47,984 bases of DNA, taken from NCBI GenBank assembly GCA_036506395.1, contig DASXRU010000029.1, positions 1 to 47,984 on the forward strand, read 5' to 3'. Source of the DNA: DASXRU01 sp036506395. GTDB lineage: Bacteria > Acidobacteriota > Blastocatellia > Pyrinomonadales > Pyrinomonadaceae. Of this stretch, positions 28,228 to 35,845 are shown one piece after another (position 1 is the stretch's first letter; the number at the start of each line of letters is the position of its first letter). A model generated the notes under the pieces. The model made no database searches and was not told the DNA's origin. It saw nothing but the letters and a program-made list of their open reading frames with translations. The position numbers and the translations under genes were made by a program.

Positions 28228-28247
28228 AAAACTTGCGTCGGCCAGGG

Positions 28248-29816
28248 TCATGGCCTCTGGCCGAGCGCGCGGCTGATCGCGGCGCGGATTCCATCGGCGG
28301 TAAACTCGCGTAGCATAATGCCGTTGATATAGATCGTCGGCGTGCTGTCGATGCCATAGGTTTCGCCGTCATCGATGTCGTGCTGCACTTCAGCGGCATA
28401 GACGCCGTTGTCTAATTCCGTATCAAACCGCTTTCGATCAAGTCCCACCTCGCTGGCATACTTTTTCAACGAATCAACGTCGAGGGCATTCTGGTTCTTG
28501 AATAGAATGGCGATGTATTCGAAGAACTTGCCTTGCGCGTTTGCCGCGTCCGCTGCTTCCGCTGCCTTACGCGAATTGGCGTGAACTGCCAAAGGAAAAT
28601 CGCGCACTACGAAGCGCACGCTTTTCGCGTAACTCTGCAAGACTTCCTCAAGCACGGGGTACATTGCCCCACAGGCAGAGCACTGAAAATCTGTGAATTC
28701 AACAATAGTGACCGGGGCGTTCACTTCGCCGCGCGCTGGGTCGTCATCCCTGCTGATGTTCAGCACCGGCGGTGCAGGCTCAACCAGCATGATGCGCAGG
28801 TTTGCTCCTGCCCGCAATCGTTCTGACAGTGCCTTTTCCACCTTCTCCTGCTCCTGATTCGCGAGGTAGTTCGAGATTTCGTCATGACTGCTCTTCAGGT
28901 CGCCATTAATTCGAGCTTTGTTTTCGTCGTAAAATTTCTTTATGTCAGCCTCAGCAGGGGTCTTAAGTTTGTCAGTGATCTCGGCGCGAATAATCTCGTT
29001 AGGCTGGATGTTCTTCCGGTTTGCTTCCGCGTTCAGCAGCCAGTCATTAATTCTTACATCCAACGCTCTCTTCTGGATCTCATAAACCTGCATGCGCAGT
29101 TTATAGAGGTAAGCCTTAAGGCGTTCGTTCAACGCTCCGGCGGTAATCGGGGTACCGGCAACTGAAGCCAGGACCGTACCCGGCGCCAGGTTGGGAGCAT
29201 TGATGTCAGCACCCTTCGTTATGGAATTGGTCATGCGCAGACGATTAGTCAGGTTGGCATAGAGCTCTTCGGCCTGGCGATTCCGCAGATAGGCAATGAT
29301 TTGGGGCCGCACGGTAGCCGCGTCGGAGGTAGGAAACGCGGCGCGATTTGCTTCAAAGACTGAACTGATTTCCTGGTCAGTTGGAGGCGAAATGCGGCCA
29401 TCAATCTCAACCGCGCGAAACTCCTCGACAGTCTGCCGGTTTCTTTTTGCCTCTGCCGCGAATAAAAGAGAATTGATGCGTGCCTCGAGAGCGCGCCGCT
29501 GAGCCTCAGCAGTTTCCTTTTCCGGATCATCGTAGAAAGCATGAAGGTACGGGTCTGGATTCGCATTGATAGCGGCGCGGACGTCAGGTTCAATATCGGC
29601 TTTCGTTATCGACTCGCCGTTGACTATGGCCAGCACCTCAGAAGGGGGAGTGGGCGCAGGGGTTTCGGCCGGCGCCACTGTAACCGCGGGCTTTTTCGGC
29701 GCCGGCCTGGAGCGCGGTCTGCGACGGGGTGATTGTGCGGAAACCAGCAACGCGAAAGCCATGATGCATGCGAAAACACCAGCGGCCACGCTTAACCGCT
29801 TCATTGAAATATTCAT
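28248..29816 (-). CDS. DsbA-family thioredoxin fused to SurA-like N-terminal regions
   Basis: A 522-residue envelope oxidoreductase. I chose the ATG at 29816, because AGAG precedes it at a suitable distance and a signal peptide follows (KRLSVAAGVFACIMAFALLV). Earlier starts up to 29924 only add a leader. Two SurA/parvulin-type N-terminal helical modules follow the proline-rich stretch: EVLAIVNGESITKADIEPDV at about residues 60-190, and VLASVAGTPITAGALNERL after it. The C-terminal third is a DsbA-like thioredoxin domain with the CSAC active site (EFTDFQCSACGAMYP) and a cis-Pro loop (GIDSTPTIYING). It likely catalyses disulfide exchange on exported proteins. It is convergent with the peroxiredoxin. 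Confidence 0.88.
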   Translation of the reverse strand: MNISMKRLSVAAGVFACIMAFALLVSAQSPRRRPRSRPAPKKPAVTVAPAETPAPTPPSEVLAIVNGESITKADIEPDVRAAINANPDPYLHAFYDDPEKETAEAQRRALEARINSLLFAAEAKRNRQTVEEFRAVEIDGRISPPTDQEISSVFEANRAAFPTSDAATVRPQIIAYLRNRQAEELYANLTNRLRMTNSITKGADINAPNLAPGTVLASVAGTPITAGALNERLKAYLYKLRMQVYEIQKRALDVRINDWLLNAEANRKNIQPNEIIRAEITDKLKTPAEADIKKFYDENKARINGDLKSSHDEISNYLANQEQEKVEKALSERLRAGANLRIMLVEPAPPVLNISRDDDPARGEVNAPVTIVEFTDFQCSACGAMYPVLEEVLQSYAKSVRFVVRDFPLAVHANSRKAAEAADAANAQGKFFEYIAILFKNQNALDVDSLKKYASEVGLDRKRFDTELDNGVYAAEVQHDIDDGETYGIDSTPTIYINGIMLREFTADGIRAAISRALGQRP

Positions 29817-30046
29817 GTACATATCTCTACGACGCCGGAGTGGACATTTATCAATATGTGAAATGATATTGGGTTCACCACTTCGAACGCAAATCAGCCC
29901 TTCCCGTTGCCTGGGTTTAAGCAAACGCCCGCGGTGAATTTTTGTTTAGGGGTTGGAAGCTGGACCAGACACAGCCCTTCGCTCAGAATTCTCCAGAGGG
30001 CAGGTCGACTGATAATTCGCTCTTACCCGCTCTATGTGTCCGCGAC

Positions 30047-31549
30047 TCAGTGCGCGCGCATGATGCCGCGGCGGCGTTTTCTGATCGGTGTTCTCGCCGA
30101 CAGTAGATGCTTGTGGCGACCCTGGAGGATAAATGCAAGTCCCTGATGAGTAACTTTCAAGAGCCTGGCGGCGCGCGTCACACTGCCATTGGCTGCCTCC
30201 AGGGCGTTCTTGATCAAGTCTGCTTCGAAACGCAAGACTTCTTCATCCAGCGAGCAGCCCTCAAAGGGCTTTAGGGAAATCGCATTCTCCCCGGAAGATG
30301 CAGATTGCCGGTTTACGGCAAATGCACGCCGAGCGCATTGGCCCAAACGCGAGAGAAGAACCCTGTTTTGGGAGCGGGCCAATAAGCCTTCAGCTCGCAC
30401 ATAGGCGTCACGGATTATTTCTGAAGATAAACTCTCGCCCAGCTCCTCTACCATGGAAAGGGCTGCTTGTCCCGCGCCTTCCGGATGACCGGCATTCTCT
30501 GCAACCTCGACTGCCCTTTGGAAAATAGGTGCCGCTTGCTGATGGCGGCCGGAACGGCTCAACGCGGCGGCCTGGGTGGTAAGAGCTTCGGCCAGGAGAG
30601 ACTGTTCGCCTCCGGCCTCAAGCGTACGCACGGATGAGCGCGCCAGCTTTTCCGCTTCAGCGTTCCGACCTTCAGCCATGCATGCGCGAGCGCGTGTTTC
30701 GTCCACTTGAGCAATGTGAACTTTGTCGCGCAGGCTGACGAATAATTGCCTTGCCCGGTTCAGGTGCCTATGAGCATCCTTCACTTTCCCAATGTTAATC
30801 AAGAGGGAGCCGATGTTGTTCTCGACCGCCGCACAGAACCGCGTGTCACCCGCTTGTTCCCAGTGATAGCCGGCCGCCGTAAATTCGACCAGAGCCCTGT
30901 CAATGTAGTCTTCTCGATGCTCGGCTATGCCAAGATTCTTTAGCACGGTAGCAAATTCATTATGGAATTTGCCTCTCAGTGCGTGATTTGTACTGACTTC
31001 GAATAAGGGCGCAGCCTGGATATGAATGCGCAGAGCATCTTTATCTCGAGTGGATACCTTTTCGACTACGGCGCTGTTTATCAGCGCGCGTAGCTTTTGT
31101 TCGCTATGATTATCACCCAGATTTTTCAGAACACCCTGCAGCATGACCCGCGCTTCGTCGAAGGCTCCTTCACGCCAGTAGCAAGTGGCGAGGTCGATCC
31201 GCGCCTCGGCGGCCTTTTCCGTCTCAGCCAAACTTTCAAAGATTCGGGCACTCTCGCTGATGAGATCTTTCGCTTTTTCCTGAGCGCCTTCTATCTGGCT
31301 TGCGCTACCTAGCCAGCCTGATATATTGCCTGTCCGCAACAAGACTTCAGCCTTGGTTGTTTCTTTGAGGCCGTCGAGATTAGGACGGGCGCCGACACCT
31401 AGCCAAAGCTCTCCCAGCGCTTCGCGAGCACCCTCATAATCACTTGCCTCTTCGCGATTTTTCGCAAGTTGGCAACGCAGCAAGGTGTCCTGATCGCCTG
31501 TTACCGCCGTGTCTTTGGTTTTGTTTAGGGTGTCTGTCTGTAAATCCAT
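30047..31549 (-). CDS. TPR protein with C-terminal Fis-type HTH (candidate peptide-responsive regulator)
   Basis: A 500-residue cytoplasmic protein. Most of residues 30-380 consists of tandem TPR-like helical pairs, for example NNIGSLLINIGKVKDAHRHL and TTQAAALSRSGRHQQAAPIF. Residues about 433-483 form a Fis-family helix-turn-helix (EADLIKNALEAANGSVTRAA then RLLKVTHQGLAFILQ), followed by the basic tail RTPIRKRRRGIMRAH. There is no signal peptide and no kinase or receiver domain. This combination of a superhelical sensor and a DNA-binding end suggests a one-component regulator whose ligand binds the TPR groove. It diverges from a small secreted-peptide gene with 154 bp between their starts. Function inferred. 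Confidence 0.82.
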   Translation of the reverse strand: MDLQTDTLNKTKDTAVTGDQDTLLRCQLAKNREEASDYEGAREALGELWLGVGARPNLDGLKETTKAEVLLRTGNISGWLGSASQIEGAQEKAKDLISESARIFESLAETEKAAEARIDLATCYWREGAFDEARVMLQGVLKNLGDNHSEQKLRALINSAVVEKVSTRDKDALRIHIQAAPLFEVSTNHALRGKFHNEFATVLKNLGIAEHREDYIDRALVEFTAAGYHWEQAGDTRFCAAVENNIGSLLINIGKVKDAHRHLNRARQLFVSLRDKVHIAQVDETRARACMAEGRNAEAEKLARSSVRTLEAGGEQSLLAEALTTQAAALSRSGRHQQAAPIFQRAVEVAENAGHPEGAGQAALSMVEELGESLSSEIIRDAYVRAEGLLARSQNRVLLSRLGQCARRAFAVNRQSASSGENAISLKPFEGCSLDEEVLRFEADLIKNALEAANGSVTRAARLLKVTHQGLAFILQGRHKHLLSARTPIRKRRRGIMRAH

Positions 31550-31703
31550 GTTACCGTATCCTTTCTCGTCCGTAGCAATAGGACTTGCAACTGGTTGGCT
31601 TGACGACTATCATGCGTCCGTCTCGGTACTTTTAGGGTTGGTTCCCCCAGCTTTTCGATTAACAACCATCCACGCTAACCACTAAATTCTCGGAGGTTTT
31701 CAG
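31550..31703. promoter_or_regulatory. Divergent control region between the TPR regulator and the peptide gene
   Basis: These 154 bp must carry the promoters of both genes. A -35-like TTGACG lies at 31600-31605, but no convincing -10 sits at 16-18 bases from it. CGTCCGT occurs twice about 45 bp apart (near 31568 and 31614) and could be a half-site. A strong ribosome site CGGAGG lies just before 31704. Confidence 0.4.
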
Positions 31704-31940
31704 ATGAAACAGCTCAAACAATTCTGCGCGGCAGCTCTATTGACCCTGGCAATCGGCGTCACTGCTTTTGCCGGTGATATTAGCTCTCCAGCCTGTACGG
31801 CCCCTCCTCCGCCACCTGCGGACTCCAGCTCTCCAGATGCAACAAGTCCCGCGTCAGGAGACATAAGTACGACGAATACTACTTCGACCACTGATTCGAT
31901 CACCGATTTGACGGTCATGCTCTTGCTCTCGATCTTGTAG
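31704..31940 (+). CDS. Small secreted peptide precursor, divergent from the TPR/Fis regulator
   Basis: A 78-residue product with strong coding signals despite its length: CGGAGG seven bases before the ATG and a clean signal peptide (KQLKQFCAAALLTLAIGVTAFA) with cleavage expected before GDIS. The mature peptide of about 54 residues has a polyproline run (APPPPPAD), an S/T/D-rich middle, and an internal echo of its own N-terminus (AGDISSP and later SGDISTT). It ends in a hydrophobic tail (DSITDLTVMLLLSIL). A single Cys (SPACTAP) could be modified or dimerise. I do not recognise a named family. It may be a signalling pro-peptide for the neighbouring regulator, a bacteriocin-like peptide or a small surface protein. 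Confidence 0.78.
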   Translation: MKQLKQFCAAALLTLAIGVTAFAGDISSPACTAPPPPPADSSSPDATSPASGDISTTNTTSTTDSITDLTVMLLLSIL

Positions 31941-32153
31941 GGCGATCGTGAAAGTTTCACACCATCTGGGCCATGTCACCGTTATTGGCGGCCTGGTGTA
32001 GTTGAGTGAGCTGGAATTCGCCGGACTAGCCATTGAGTGCCCGGCGAGGGGGCTCTCACTGCGCGCATCCTACGCTTCTGCTACCGTAAAATCAACAGCA
32101 GATTGGTTACCTGGCATTAGCTAGTAATCGGACATCGGGTCATCGCGATTTGC

Positions 32154-33863
32154 TCAGAGTGTCGCGAGTCGCTGCACGGTTTCGAGCGTATCTATTTCGG
32201 AAACGCCCTTGTCGGTCCGCAGGCGCAGAATTCGCGGAAAGCGCAACGCGTAGCCGCTCTTGTGCCGTTTCGATTCCTGGACGTGATCAAAAGCAATTTC
32301 CAGGACAATCCCGGGCTCCACTATTCGCACGCGCCCATGAGCAAACTCTCTGAGGGTGTGGGCGCGAAACCAGTCGCTCAGCTCAGACAGTTCCGCATCG
32401 GTTAACCCCGAATAAGCCTTTCCGATATTGAGCAACTCGCCGTTATCTTCCGAACGGCGCACCGCAAACGTGTAATCCGAAAGCAAATGGCGCCGCTTTC
32501 CATGGCCGACTTCGACGGCGGTAACTACCACATCGAGTGTCGCCAGCGCCCGCTTTAACTTTAGCCACTCTCGTCCACGCTTTCCCGGCTTGTAGCGGGA
32601 ACGCGGGTCTTTGATCATCAGGCCTTCGTTGCCACGATCTCGTGCGGCTTTGAACTCGTCATCGAGCAGGGCCACATCGCCGAAGCGCCTCGTCCCGGAT
32701 AATCTCAGAGTCCCGCGGCTTGTAATTAAGGACTCCAGCTTCTGCCGGCGCGTTTCAAGGGGTTCATCCAACAGAATGTGCCCGCCGGCATACAGAAGGT
32801 CATAAGCGACGAAAACAACCGGCGTGGTGGCGAGTAGTTCTTCAGTTACCTTCTTTCGCCCAAGACGTTTCTGCAACTCCGCGAATGGCAAAATCGCGTC
32901 CTCGCGAGCGGGAACGATTTCGCCGTCGATAATGGCATCAATAGGGAGTTGCTCAAGCGGCGGCTGCAACTCAGGGAAACGGTGAGTGATTTCGTCCAGA
33001 GTGCGCGAATAGAGTGCCACTCTTTCGCGGTTAACATGCGCCTGGGCCCGAATGCCATCAAACTTGTCTTCGACAAAAAACTCAGCTGGCATTGTGCGGG
33101 CAATATCGGACAGGTCCGCCGCAGCGGTGGCCAGCATAAACTTGAACGGATGAAAGAGCCGCATGGATATGTTTGCCAGGTCTGCGGCTCGAGTGCGAAC
33201 TGCGGTCTCGCCGATATCGCCCAGCAACATATTTGCCTGGGCGACTTGCGCCAGCGGCTGGCTGAACGCTCGAGCCAGGGCATCCTCGACCAGGCCCTCG
33301 CGCAGTCCGATGCGCAAATCGCCGGTGAGTAACTTGACCAGATACTTTGCCTCCAGTGGAGTGGCTCGGCCCAGTGCTGTAACCAGGAGCCGCTGCTTAT
33401 TGATTGTCCCGCGTGTCTCGCTCAGACGCGCCAGCAGCGATTCGGTTTCCACCAGAGTAATTGATGGCTGGAGATCCGCGCCCTTCGTTTCATTGAAAAC
33501 CTCAGCGGCCACCTCTCCTGCATCGCCAAGCCGGACATAACGCGGACTGAGATTCTCCAGGCTGAATCCGGCGACCTCACTCAACGACCTTGCCACCAGA
33601 CTGCCCCCTACATTCGTCGTGCGCGCATCGCTCAGCGCGAATTGATGGCCGGCAAAGTACCGCGCGGCGCGTGCCAGATCAGCGTCTTGCAGATGCTGCA
33701 AATATTCTCCCAGGAGGGCAGTCTTTGCCAGCTTTCCCGAGCTGGCTGCTAGCGCCTCGGCAGTTTCTGCAAATGTTTGCAGCAATGCCGGGGCGACAAC
33801 TGCCCCAGTTTCCCGCTCCGGCGTCTTTGCTTGCGGCGCACGCCTTTTGCTGCTGCTAGTCAT
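32154..33863 (-). CDS. ATP-dependent DNA ligase
   Basis: A 569-residue ligase from the ATG at 33863. A GTG at 33881 would add six residues. The N-terminal 200 residues form the DNA-binding domain of LigI/archaeal-type enzymes (LLTGDLRIGLREGLVEDALA). The nucleotidyltransferase motif I reads FVEDKFDGIRAQAH, with the adenylated Lys at about residue 267. Downstream motifs include IIDGEIVP, VFVAYDLLYAGG, EGLMIKDPRSRYKPGKRGREW (shown in overlapping parts) and WLKLKRAL, followed by an OB domain. It seals nicks using ATP. In bacteria it supplements the NAD-dependent LigA and is often tied to repair. It is a single gene with no repair partner beside it. Confidence 0.93.
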   Translation of the reverse strand: MTSSSKRRAPQAKTPERETGAVVAPALLQTFAETAEALAASSGKLAKTALLGEYLQHLQDADLARAARYFAGHQFALSDARTTNVGGSLVARSLSEVAGFSLENLSPRYVRLGDAGEVAAEVFNETKGADLQPSITLVETESLLARLSETRGTINKQRLLVTALGRATPLEAKYLVKLLTGDLRIGLREGLVEDALARAFSQPLAQVAQANMLLGDIGETAVRTRAADLANISMRLFHPFKFMLATAAADLSDIARTMPAEFFVEDKFDGIRAQAHVNRERVALYSRTLDEITHRFPELQPPLEQLPIDAIIDGEIVPAREDAILPFAELQKRLGRKKVTEELLATTPVVFVAYDLLYAGGHILLDEPLETRRQKLESLITSRGTLRLSGTRRFGDVALLDDEFKAARDRGNEGLMIKDPRSRYKPGKRGREWLKLKRALATLDVVVTAVEVGHGKRRHLLSDYTFAVRRSEDNGELLNIGKAYSGLTDAELSELSDWFRAHTLREFAHGRVRIVEPGIVLEIAFDHVQESKRHKSGYALRFPRILRLRTDKGVSEIDTLETVQRLATL

Positions 33864-34075
33864 CGTGATTAGGTCCCACACCCTGATTCAAAGACTAAGG
33901 CTCAGGCGTCATCAGATTTGCCCCGGAATGTCCCGGCTGTCAAGAAACGCGACCGTCGCAACGATCCAGGCCACGCGTTTTCTTTGATGGCGTGTTGCCT
34001 TCTGCTTTCTTTGGCGACGCGCTACAATCTACGTCGCTTGACGAAACTGGCGTGCGACCGAAGGCGAAAAGCCGA

Positions 34076-34498
34076 ATGTTTCTTTTTATTCTTGATTCTC
34101 TCGGTAACAGCGAGCTGCTTGTAATACTGGTGGCTGCCCTGATCTTTTTCGGACCACGCAAGTTGCCGCACCTGAGCCGCACCATCGGTAAAAGCCTGGC
34201 AGAGTTCCGGCGCGCCTCTGACGACTTCAAGCGTACCTGGGCGCAGGAAGTGGCGCTGGAAAGTGACGACGGAAACATAAGGCCGAAACCTACGGTTGCA
34301 TCGGTGGACGCTTCGTTCCTGAGCGCTTCGGTGCAACGCAACGCCGTGCAGCAAGCAGCCGAAGAGGCTGTCCAAAGAGACTCGATACCCATCGAAGGGC
34401 CTATCCTTCCAACATCACCCGATTCGCCAACCGCGTCAGATCTTGATGAGACTGATAGTGTTCCGGCACAGCCTCTGCGCAAGAAAGACTGGCTGTAA
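34076..34498 (+). CDS. Sec-independent translocase TatA/TatB-family protein
   Basis: A 140-residue membrane protein. I chose the ATG at 34076, because the longer ORF from 33992 adds a non-membrane leader, and AAGGCG precedes this ATG. One N-terminal span (SELLVILVAALIFFG) is followed by the family motif FGPRKLPHLSRTIGKSLAEF and an amphipathic helix (RRASDDFKRTWAQEV). A long acidic C-terminal tail is more TatB-like than TatA-like. It forms the Tat pore or receptor with TatC for export of folded proteins. It is the first gene of a two-gene unit with tatC, with 62 bp between them. Confidence 0.9.
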   Translation: MFLFILDSLGNSELLVILVAALIFFGPRKLPHLSRTIGKSLAEFRRASDDFKRTWAQEVALESDDGNIRPKPTVASVDASFLSASVQRNAVQQAAEEAVQRDSIPIEGPILPTSPDSPTASDLDETDSVPAQPLRKKDWL

Positions 34499-34560
34499 TG
34501 AAAAGCCACCCAGTGAAAACCAGCAGCTATGCTGCCACCTGCGGCTGACTTCCTGATTAG

Positions 34561-35622
34561 ATGGCCCTCCTGAAAAGAAGAACAACGAATGACGCCGAAC
34601 CTGAACTCGGCGGGCAGATGTCCTTTCTTGAGCATTTGGATGAATTGCGAAAGCGTCTGATCCGCAGCATTATTTTTGTGGTCCTGGCCTCTGCAGTCTG
34701 CTGGTTCTTTTCCGATCACATTTACAACTTCCTGGCAAAGCCAGTCCAAAGAGCGCTGGCTGAAGCGCAAAGCCGCACGATTCCAGTTGGCGGATTGACA
34801 GGCCAGGAGAGAATCTTATTCAACGACTCTTTGAAAGAGGGCGACGCTGGACGGTACGTTTTTGGCCAGGCTACGCGAATAGGTACCAGTACTGTCCCCC
34901 CGGGCGCCTCTGTCATGGTTCGCGTTGCTAAAGACAATCAGGGCAGGGTTGGTCTCTTCACGGATGAACCGCTGTACGCAGGTAACACCGTGATCCCGAA
35001 GGGTGTGCGCCTGCCCTTCGATTTCAACGCCCGTCCAACTGAATTGCCGGACGTCAACGACAAGCTGATCGTGACAACGGCCCTCGAGCCCTTTTCGCTT
35101 TACGTAAAAGTCTCGCTCTATGCCGCGATATGTCTGTCGATACCGTTTCTGCTCTGGCAAATCTGGGCCTTTGTTTCTCCAGGGTTATATCCGCACGAGC
35201 GCGGCTATGCGATTCCCTTCATCGTGCTGTCCTCTGTCTCGTTCGTCCTGGGTGCGGTCTTTGCCTACAAGGTTATCTTTCCTCCGGCGGCAAAGTATTT
35301 GCTGGGACTGGGCCAGGATTTTCGGCTGCTGCTGAAGGCTGACGACTATTTTGATTTTATTATTCTAATCATGCTGGGCATGGGTATTGTGTTTCAAATG
35401 CCTGCCGTGACCTACGTGTTGGCGCGCATCGGCTTGGTGTCAGCGCGTTACCTGGTGCGCATCTGGCGCACCTCAGTGATAGTGATTCTGGTCGCGGCCG
35501 CTATATTTTCACCCACCAACGACGTGCCGAACATGTTGCTGTTTGCCGCGCCCATGCTCGTGCTCTACGTCGTCTCGATCTTTGTCGCCTGGATTTTCGG
35601 GCGAGAAAGGACGGCGTCCTGA
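34561..35622 (+). CDS. tatC: Sec-independent protein translocase subunit TatC with an enlarged first periplasmic loop
   Basis: A 353-residue inner-membrane receptor for twin-arginine signal peptides. The N-terminal motif MSFLEHLDELRKRL is conserved. TM1 is at about 34-52. EPFSLYVKVSLYAAICLSIP (residues about 176-195) starts TM2, with LWQIWAFVSPGLYPHERGY next and four further spans. Between TM1 and TM2 the loop is about 125 residues, where E. coli TatC has roughly 35-40. The extra part is a soluble, beta-rich segment (ASVMVRVAKDNQGRVGLF). It follows the TatA/B gene in the same direction. Confidence 0.95.
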   Translation: MALLKRRTTNDAEPELGGQMSFLEHLDELRKRLIRSIIFVVLASAVCWFFSDHIYNFLAKPVQRALAEAQSRTIPVGGLTGQERILFNDSLKEGDAGRYVFGQATRIGTSTVPPGASVMVRVAKDNQGRVGLFTDEPLYAGNTVIPKGVRLPFDFNARPTELPDVNDKLIVTTALEPFSLYVKVSLYAAICLSIPFLLWQIWAFVSPGLYPHERGYAIPFIVLSSVSFVLGAVFAYKVIFPPAAKYLLGLGQDFRLLLKADDYFDFIILIMLGMGIVFQMPAVTYVLARIGLVSARYLVRIWRTSVIVILVAAAIFSPTNDVPNMLLFAAPMLVLYVVSIFVAWIFGRERTAS

Positions 35623-35751
35623 GAAAGACCACTGCGCTATCACTGCCGGAATCAATTACACCGGCTTCAACCGGTTTTAGCGTGCAGCTAGCGCCAAAGA
35701 ATCTGGCCAGCCACCGCGTTTTGGGCAACTTTACTATGGTTTTTCGGCATC

Positions 35752-35780
35752 TTGACTCTGGTCCATGTGGACTCTAGAAT
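35752..35780 (+). promoter_or_regulatory. Sigma70-type promoter of the first GWxTD gene
   Basis: TTGACT (35752-35757), a 17-base spacer and TAGAAT (35775-35780) point toward the ATG at 35846. A ribosome site AAAGGAG lies further down. Confidence 0.7.
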
Positions 35781-35845
35781 CCATTTCTTGAACCGGCCAA
35801 CGTTTCGTCCTGTTCCGCTAAAGTTTTAAAGGAGTCTTTCCCATA

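Noticed and set aside
32115..32140. GCTAGTAATCGG patch that resembles part of 16S rRNA
   Set aside because: Only about 12 bases match and the flanks are unrelated, so this is chance.
33940..34770. 276-codon minus-strand ORF over tatA/B
   Set aside because: It overlaps two clear Tat genes on the other strand and its sequence looks like low-complexity reverse translation.
35660..35680. Terminator after tatC (ACCGG, loop CTTCAA, CCGGT, short T-run)
   Set aside because: A stem of only 5 bp and a run of four T is too weak to list with confidence.
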